Below, one piece after another: positions 7,503 to 11,850 of a stretch of DNA of 11,850 nucleotides. Every line of letters starts with the position of its first letter. Position 1 is the first letter of the stretch. Under the pieces are notes generated by a model. That model ran no database searches and was not told the origin of the DNA. It worked only from the letters and a program-made list of their open reading frames with translations. Both the position numbers and the translations under genes were made by a program. The stretch is from Pseudomonadota bacterium. Lineage in GTDB: Bacteria; Pseudomonadota; Gammaproteobacteria; Burkholderiales; Burkholderiaceae_D. The stretch covers positions 1 to 11,850 of the forward strand of contig JAEZVM010000133.1 of assembly GCA_023420795.1 (NCBI GenBank). Reading direction: 5' to 3'.

Positions 7503-8105
7503 TTATCCGAAACGAACGTCCTTGGCCCAGGCAAGCAGGCGCAGTACGCAGATGGCCAGGGCGCTCGACCACAATGAAAAATCCGGCGGTATGCCGGATT
7601 TTTGCATCAGCAGATACATCCAGCATCCCGCAAAGGAACAGATCGCGTAAGGTCTGCCGTCGCGCAGCACCATCGGGATCTCGTTGCAGACGATATCACG
7701 CAGCACACCGCCGAAAATCCCGGTAATCACGCCCATCATCGACGCAATGAACAGCGGCATGCCGGCCTCCAGCGCCTGTGACACGCCGACGATCGAAAAC
7801 AGGCCAAGCCCCAGCGCATCCGCCACGACGATCAGCCGTTCCGAAACGATCTTGCGCAAGGTGCGCATCGCCGGCACCGCCACCAGCGCCAGAAGGAAAA
7901 TCAGAATCGCGTATTCCTGATGTGTGACCCAGAACAGCGGGCGCTTATCGAGTAGGATGTCGCGCAAGGTGCCGCCACCGAAGGCGGTAATGAACGCTAC
8001 CGTGAAGATGCCGGCCACATCCATCTTCTTGCTGCGCGCTTCGATGAAACCGGAGAAGGCGCCGACCAGAATGGCAAGGATTTCGAGGATTTTTATCAGG
8101 GACAT
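7503..8105 (-). CDS. UPF0126 (YadS/YicG, TRIC-like) membrane protein
   Basis: This 200-residue inner-membrane protein is built of two homologous halves, each carrying the family motif with GG...RD: AFGGGTLRDILLD (41-53) and IFGGVLRDIVCNE (130-142). About seven hydrophobic helices are visible, for example near 8-22, 32-46, 63-80, 92-108, 115-131, 152-167 and 178-193. The family (PF03458) is related in fold to TRIC cation channels, and some members have been described as glycine transporters; the substrate here cannot be told. I chose ATG 8105 (MSLIKILEIL) because the hydrophobic family region begins there. A TTG start at 8159 would add 18 unconserved residues. The 3' part of the gene contains a terminator-like hairpin (7577-7603). 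It converges on glnB with 24 bp between the stops. Confidence 0.88.
   Translation of the reverse strand: MSLIKILEILAILVGAFSGFIEARSKKMDVAGIFTVAFITAFGGGTLRDILLDKRPLFWVTHQEYAILIFLLALVAVPAMRTLRKIVSERLIVVADALGLGLFSIVGVSQALEAGMPLFIASMMGVITGIFGGVLRDIVCNEIPMVLRDGRPYAICSFAGCWMYLLMQKSGIPPDFSLWSSALAICVLRLLAWAKDVRFG
7577..7603. terminator. Symmetric intrinsic terminator for glnB, embedded in the UPF0126 gene
   Basis: A perfect 11-bp inverted repeat, AAAAATCCGGC (7577-7587) and GCCGGATTTTT (7593-7603), encloses a 5-nt loop (GGTAT). The GC-rich stem core is followed by T5 on both strands, so it can act in either direction. On the plus strand it lies 98 nt after the glnB stop and is the only terminator-like structure there. 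On the minus strand it falls within codons 168-176 of the UPF0126 gene, about 70 nt before its stop. Confidence 0.8.
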
Positions 8106-8132
8106 GCGGCGCGCCGAGTTTGTTTGACATGC

Positions 8133-8159
8133 ATGATACTTCGGCGAAAGAGAATGCAA
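8133..8159 (-). promoter_or_regulatory. Weak candidate promoter for the UPF0126 gene
   Basis: On the minus strand TATCAT (8138-8133, five of six matches to TATAAT) lies about 28 nt before the ATG at 8105. TTGCAT (8159-8154) lies 15 bp further upstream; both its sequence and its spacing are poor. The 119-nt gap to the Smr gene (8106-8224) leaves room for a promoter, and I see no other gene in it. The UPF0126 gene could equally be read from trxB-Smr transcripts. Confidence 0.3.
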
Positions 8160-8224
8160 CAGATACCGGTGTCTGGGTCGTGGAGCGTTCTACCTGCGCT
8201 CGACGGAGCAGATAGATCCGCAGT

Positions 8225-8863
8225 TTATGCCTTCAGCAATACCACCAGCGCGCCCGCGCCGCCTTCGGCTGCACGCGCCTGGCAGAACGCGATGACTTCC
8301 TCTTTCTGCACCAGCCAGCTGCGCACCTTGTTCTTCAGTACCGGCTCCTTGTTGACCGAGCCGAGCCCCTTGCCATGAATGATGCGTACGCAGCGCAGGC
8401 CGCTCTTGACGGCATTGCGAAGAAACGCTGCCAGCGCTTCGCGCGCTTCGTCGCGGCGCATGCCATGCAGGTCGAGCTGCCCCTGAATTACCCAGTGGCC
8501 GCGCCGCAGCTTGCGCAGAATATCGGCACCGATGCCGATACGCGCATAGCTCAGTTCATGATCGGTATCGAGCAGCGTATCGACGTTGAATTCGTCCGAC
8601 AGCGATTCCACCAGCGCGGCCTGTTCGTCGGCCATGCGCTGGCGCGGGATCGGAAGAGGACGAGGACTGGCGGCTTCTGCCTTGTCGGATGGGGGAAGAA
8701 GGGAAATGTCGCCAACTGTGCGGCGAAACAAGTCGGCATCGCGCCGGCTTTCCTGTTCGCGACGCAGGCGTTCGGCTTCGGCTGCCTTACGCGCTTCTTC
8801 CTGTGCCTTGATCTGCGCGCGCATGGCCTTTAGCGCGGCGAAGTCCTTGATGGGACCGGACAT
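8225..8863 (-). CDS. Smr-domain protein (DUF1832/YdaL-type small MutS-related)
   Basis: This 212-residue protein has a charged, Glu/Arg/Ala-rich N-terminal helix (about 5-45, likely coiled coil), a variable linker, and a C-terminal Smr domain from about 128. Domain hallmarks are LDLHG (130-134), with the following helix RRDEAREALAAFL, IHGKG (162-166), and the closing GGAGALVVLLK (201-211). Stand-alone Smr proteins with this layout in proteobacteria are thought to be endonucleases acting on DNA or RNA; E. coli SmrB cleaves mRNA at collided ribosomes. Whether this protein does the same is inference. The start has GGGA (8876-8873) 8-9 nt upstream. It lies 68 nt downstream of trxB on the same strand, with a hairpin in the gap, so co-transcription is likely. 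Confidence 0.88.
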   Translation of the reverse strand: MSGPIKDFAALKAMRAQIKAQEEARKAAEAERLRREQESRRDADLFRRTVGDISLLPPSDKAEAASPRPLPIPRQRMADEQAALVESLSDEFNVDTLLDTDHELSYARIGIGADILRKLRRGHWVIQGQLDLHGMRRDEAREALAAFLRNAVKSGLRCVRIIHGKGLGSVNKEPVLKNKVRSWLVQKEEVIAFCQARAAEGGAGALVVLLKA

Positions 8864-8879
8864 GATGTGTTTCCCGATA

Positions 8880-8907
8880 CCGTCCGCACCGGGACCGATG
8901 CGGACGG
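8880..8907 (-). other. Hairpin between trxB and the Smr gene
   Basis: A perfect 9-bp inverted repeat, CCGTCCGCA (8880-8888) and TGCGGACGG (8899-8907), has a 10-nt loop. It lies 24 nt after the trxB stop. No T tract follows on either strand, so it is not a standard intrinsic terminator. It ends only 4 nt upstream of the Smr gene's Shine-Dalgarno and could shape mRNA stability or translation there. Confidence 0.6.
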
Positions 8908-8931
8908 ATTGCTGCCTTTGCTGCTACCGGA

Positions 8932-9888
8932 TCAGCCTTCCTGGTTTTCCAGATAGCGTTGCGCGTCGAGTGCGGCCATGCAGCCGGTGCCGGCGCTGGT
9001 GACTGCCTGGCGGTAGACGTGATCCTGCACATCGCCGGCGGCGAATACGCCGGGGATGTTGGTCGCCGTCGCCATGCCTTCGCTGCCACCCTTGGTCTTG
9101 ATGTAGCCGTTGTGCATCTCGAGCTGGCCTTCGAAGATGCCGGTGTTGGGCTTGTGGCCGATCGCGATGAACACGCCGTGCACCGCCACCTTGCTGATCT
9201 GCCCGTCGACGGTCGATTTGATGTTGATGCCGGTGACGCCGCTGTCGTCGCCGGTCACTTCGTCCAGCGTGTAGTCGAGCTTGAGTTCGATCTTGCCTTC
9301 CTCGACCTTCGCCATCAGACGATCGATCAGGATCGGCTCGGCACGGAACTTGTTGCGGCGATGGACCAGCGTCACCTTGTTGGCGATGTTGGCCAGGTAC
9401 AGCGCTTCTTCCACCGCAGTATTGCCGCCGCCGATCACGGCCACGTTCTGTCCCTTGTAGAAGAAGCCGTCGCAGGTGGCGCAGGCCGACACGCCCTTGC
9501 CCATGAACGCTTCTTCGGACGGCAGGCCAAGATACTGGGCCGATGCGCCGGTGGCCACGATCAGTGCGTCGCAGGTGTATTCGCCGTTGTCGCCGATCAG
9601 CCGGATCGGCTTCTCGTTCAGCTTGGCGGTGTGAACATAGTCGAACACGATTTCGGTATTGAATCGTTCCGCATGCTGCAGCAGGCGCTGCATCAGTTCC
9701 GGCCCCTGCACGCCCATCGGATCGCCCGGCCAGTTCTCGACATCGGTGGTGGTCATCAGCTGGCCGCCTTGCTCGACGCCGGTGATCAGCACCGGCTTCA
9801 GGTTCGCGCGTGCGGCATAGACTGCCGCGCTATAACCGGCTGGGCCGGAACCGATGATCAGTACGTGGGCGTGTTTGGTGGTTGCCAT
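8932..9888 (-). CDS. trxB: Thioredoxin reductase
   Basis: This 318-residue FAD enzyme passes electrons from NADPH to thioredoxin in the cytoplasm. It shows the FAD-binding GSGPAG (13-18), the redox-active disulfide CATC (C136 and C139) in the family context CDGFFYKG, the NADPH-binding GGGNTA (153-158), and the C-terminal FAD motif FAAGDVQD. Length and cysteine positions match the low-molecular-weight type of E. coli (C135/C138). The ATG at 9888 places the FAD motif at the usual distance from the N-terminus, although no Shine-Dalgarno is visible before it. The gene is divergent from ftsK, a common betaproteobacterial arrangement, and is probably the first gene of a trxB-Smr unit. Confidence 0.97.
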   Translation of the reverse strand: MATTKHAHVLIIGSGPAGYSAAVYAARANLKPVLITGVEQGGQLMTTTDVENWPGDPMGVQGPELMQRLLQHAERFNTEIVFDYVHTAKLNEKPIRLIGDNGEYTCDALIVATGASAQYLGLPSEEAFMGKGVSACATCDGFFYKGQNVAVIGGGNTAVEEALYLANIANKVTLVHRRNKFRAEPILIDRLMAKVEEGKIELKLDYTLDEVTGDDSGVTGINIKSTVDGQISKVAVHGVFIAIGHKPNTGIFEGQLEMHNGYIKTKGGSEGMATATNIPGVFAAGDVQDHVYRQAVTSAGTGCMAALDAQRYLENQEG

Positions 9889-9951
9889 AGCAATATCGTG
9901 GGGAGTGAAGGGATTGTGGGGAAGGCCTCAATACCGGTCCGGCTTTCGTTG

Positions 9952-9979
9952 CATATGTCGCCAAAAGACGAAATTTCAA
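9952..9979 (-). promoter_or_regulatory. Weak candidate promoter for trxB
   Basis: On the minus strand TTGAAA (9979-9974) is a fair -35, followed after 16 bp by CATATG (9957-9952), a poor -10 with three matches. It would give a leader of about 55-60 nt. This is the best pair I can find between trxB and ftsK for this direction. Confidence 0.25.
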
Positions 9980-10001
9980 CTGCTTCCCGTGTTATTCGAT
10001 A

Positions 10002-10029
10002 TTGCGCCCGAAAAACTGGTTAAGATTAT
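10002..10029 (+). promoter_or_regulatory. Weak candidate promoter for ftsK
   Basis: TTGCGC (10002-10007) is followed after 16 bp by GATTAT (10024-10029), with three and four of six consensus matches respectively. The leader to the ftsK ATG would be about 80 nt. The 229-nt trxB-ftsK gap (9889-10117) holds no gene that I can support; its right half is GC-rich (around 10045-10090) and without a clear operator. Confidence 0.3.
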
Positions 10030-10117
10030 AGACGAACCTGCCATGCAGGGCCGGGCGGCAATCCAAAAAACGCAGCCGCCGTGGCCGCGACAAGAAGCAT
10101 CACGATCCTCACAAGTT

Positions 10118-11850
10118 ATGACCCGAACAACCCAAGCCTATACCCGCAATACCGCGCCGGAAGCACCGCAGTTGCCGAACCGGCTGGTGCGCCTGCTGTC
10201 CGAGGCGCGCTGGTTTGTCCTCACCATCGTCACCGTTTATCTGGTTCTTATCTTTCTGACATATTCGAAAGCTGATCCCGGCTGGTCGCAAGCCAGCGTG
10301 GTGCCGCAGCTGAGCAACTGGGGCGGCCGCATCGGCGCATGGATCGCCGATCTGACGCTGTTCATCTTCGGCTTTTCGGCATGGTGGTTCTGCGTTTATT
10401 TGCTGCGCTCGGTCTGGGTCGGCTACCGGCACCTGTCGCACCGCTTCCTGCTGGAGAAGGAGCTTGAACCGGAACATCATCACGAGGTATGGATACGCTC
10501 GATCGGCTTCGTGCTGCTGATGATGGGCAGCGTGGCGATTGAATACCTGCGCATGTACACGCTGAAGGCGCAACTGCCGCGCGCGCCGGGCGGTGTGCTG
10601 GGTGAACTGATCGGCGGCGCGGCACAGAGCGCGTTCGGCTTCACCGGCGCGACGCTGTTCCTTCTGCTGCTGTTCGGCGTCGGCTTCTCGCTGTTTTTTC
10701 ATGTGTCCTGGCTGGCAGTCGCCGAGCGCATCGGCGGCGCGATCGAAGACGGTATCGTCAAGCTGCGCCACCTGTACGCGGCGCGCGAAGACCGCAAGGC
10801 CGGCCAGGTCGCCGCAGTCAAGCGTGAGGAAGCGGTGGTGCAGGAACGGGCAAAGATCGTCGAGCACACGCCGATTCGCATCGAGCCGCAGGTGGTCGCG
10901 GTGCCGAAGTCCGAACGCGTGGAGAAGGAAAAGCAGGTGTCGCTGTTCTCCGATCTGCCGGACACCAACCTGCCACCATTGTCGCTGCTGGACGAGCCGC
11001 CGCCGGCGCAGGAAACCGTCAGCATTGAAACGCTGGAATTCACCAGCCGCCTGATCGAGAAGAAGCTGTCCGACTTCGGCGTCGAGGCGAAAGTGGTGGC
11101 CGCCTATCCCGGTCCGGTGATTACCCGCTATGAGATCGAACCGGCTACCGGCGTGAAGGGCAGCCAGATCGTCAATCTTGCGCGCGACCTTGCGCGCTCG
11201 TTGTCGCTTACTTCCATTCGCGTGGTCGAGACCATCCCGGGCAAGAATTACATGGGTTTGGAATTGCCGAATCCGAAGCGCCAGATCGTGCGCCTGACCG
11301 AGATCCTCGGCTCCAAGGTGTACAACGACAGCGCGTCTGCACTAACGGTCGCGCTCGGCAAGGACATTGCCGGTAATCCGGTGGTGGCCGATCTTGCGAA
11401 GATGCCGCACCTTCTGGTTGCGGGTACCACTGGTTCCGGTAAATCGGTGGGCATCAACGCGACCATCCTGTCGCTGTTGTACAAGTCCGATCCGAACAGT
11501 GTGCGCATGATCCTGATCGATCCGAAGATGCTGGAAATGTCGGTCTATGAAGGCATTCCGCACCTACTGGCACCGGTGGTGACCGACATGAAGCAGGCCG
11601 GCAATGCTCTGAACTGGGCAGTGGCCGAGATGGAGCGCCGCTACAAGCTGATGTCCAAGCTGGGCGTGCGCAACCTTGCTGGCTACAACGCAAAGATCGC
11701 CGAGGCAGACAAGAAGGAAGAAAAGATCCCGAATCCGTTCAGCCTGACGCCGGATGCGCCGGAACCGCTGGAGAAGCTGCCGACCATCGTGATCATCATA
11801 GACGAGCTGGCCGACCTGATGATGGTCGTCGGCAAGAAGGTCGAGGAACT
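10118..11850 (+). CDS. ftsK: DNA translocase FtsK (3' end outside window)
   Basis: The first 577 residues are present; the frame is open to the window edge. FtsK sits at the division septum through its membrane domain and pumps DNA with its hexameric ATPase to resolve sister chromosomes with XerCD. Four membrane helices are visible (about 32-50, 77-97, 127-145 and 176-195). A short charged linker (about 205-300) follows, then the alpha/beta motor domain from about 305 (SIETLEFTSRLIEKKL). Walker A is GTTGSGKS (436-443, K442) and Walker B ends in IIIIDELADL with D562. The linker is far shorter than in the E. coli protein, as in many other bacteria. The DNA-reading gamma domain would lie beyond the window. 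ATG 10118 (MTRTTQAYTR) has no evident Shine-Dalgarno, and no other in-frame start lies close upstream. Confidence 0.96.
   Translation, partial: MTRTTQAYTRNTAPEAPQLPNRLVRLLSEARWFVLTIVTVYLVLIFLTYSKADPGWSQASVVPQLSNWGGRIGAWIADLTLFIFGFSAWWFCVYLLRSVWVGYRHLSHRFLLEKELEPEHHHEVWIRSIGFVLLMMGSVAIEYLRMYTLKAQLPRAPGGVLGELIGGAAQSAFGFTGATLFLLLLFGVGFSLFFHVSWLAVAERIGGAIEDGIVKLRHLYAAREDRKAGQVAAVKREEAVVQERAKIVEHTPIRIEPQVVAVPKSERVEKEKQVSLFSDLPDTNLPPLSLLDEPPPAQETVSIETLEFTSRLIEKKLSDFGVEAKVVAAYPGPVITRYEIEPATGVKGSQIVNLARDLARSLSLTSIRVVETIPGKNYMGLELPNPKRQIVRLTEILGSKVYNDSASALTVALGKDIAGNPVVADLAKMPHLLVAGTTGSGKSVGINATILSLLYKSDPNSVRMILIDPKMLEMSVYEGIPHLLAPVVTDMKQAGNALNWAVAEMERRYKLMSKLGVRNLAGYNAKIAEADKKEEKIPNPFSLTPDAPEPLEKLPTIVIIIDELADLMMVVGKKVEE

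Noticed and set aside
8106..8159. TTG start adding 18 residues to the UPF0126 protein
   Set aside because: The added residues are polar and unlike the family; the ATG at 8105 leads directly into the first membrane helix, and the TTG may be part of a weak -35.
8959..10023. 354-codon plus-strand open frame opposite trxB
   Set aside because: It mirrors trxB in a GC-rich gene and its translation has no recognisable family. trxB has every expected motif.
1..11850. Search for mobile elements, CRISPR arrays, tRNA genes, defence or toxin-antitoxin genes
   Set aside because: None seen. Coding density is high, all genes fit core families and base composition is even.

Overview
The window reads as ordinary chromosomal core sequence of a betaproteobacterium. 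Order Burkholderiales is likely, and an Oxalobacteraceae-type genome (Herminiimonas, Collimonas or Herbaspirillum relatives) is my best guess. I infer this from moderately high GC, protein sequence character and gene neighbourhoods (hemD-hemX-hemY-ppa; nadE-glnB; trxB divergent from ftsK). I could not run a database search. I see no insertion sequence, prophage, CRISPR array, tRNA or rRNA, and no stretch whose base or codon use looks foreign.

Layout, left to right. Positions 1-2407 (+) hold the end of hemD (uroporphyrinogen-III synthase), then hemX and hemY, tightly packed as a haem-biosynthesis operon. Positions 2408-3156 (+) hold ppa (inorganic pyrophosphatase) with its own -10 element and a strong intrinsic terminator. 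Positions 3189-5460 (-) hold a FemAB/GNAT-like N-acyltransferase gene followed by a Ser/Thr protein kinase gene whose product ends in a membrane anchor. Positions 5505-7478 (+) hold nadE (glutamine-dependent NAD+ synthetase) and glnB (PII nitrogen sensor), 21 bp apart and probably co-transcribed. Positions 7503-9888 (-) hold trxB (thioredoxin reductase), then an Smr-domain protein, then a UPF0126 membrane protein. From 10118 (+) runs ftsK (DNA translocase), which leaves the window unfinished.

Functionally this is housekeeping: tetrapyrrole synthesis, pyrophosphate removal, NAD+ synthesis next to carbon/nitrogen sensing, thiol redox and chromosome segregation. I found no obvious new multi-gene system. 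The best second looks are small. (1) A perfect, symmetric, terminator-like hairpin lies inside the 3' coding part of the UPF0126 gene. It may end glnB transcripts and could make stop-less mRNAs of the gene it lies in. (2) The acyltransferase gene starts at a GTG without a Shine-Dalgarno, while a good Shine-Dalgarno plus ATG 14 nt upstream opens a five-codon ORF that overlaps the GTG; a partial direct repeat explains the arrangement. (3) nadE and glnB are linked, which fits known PII control of NAD+ synthetase. (4) The kinase has a C-terminal anchor and no outside sensor domain.
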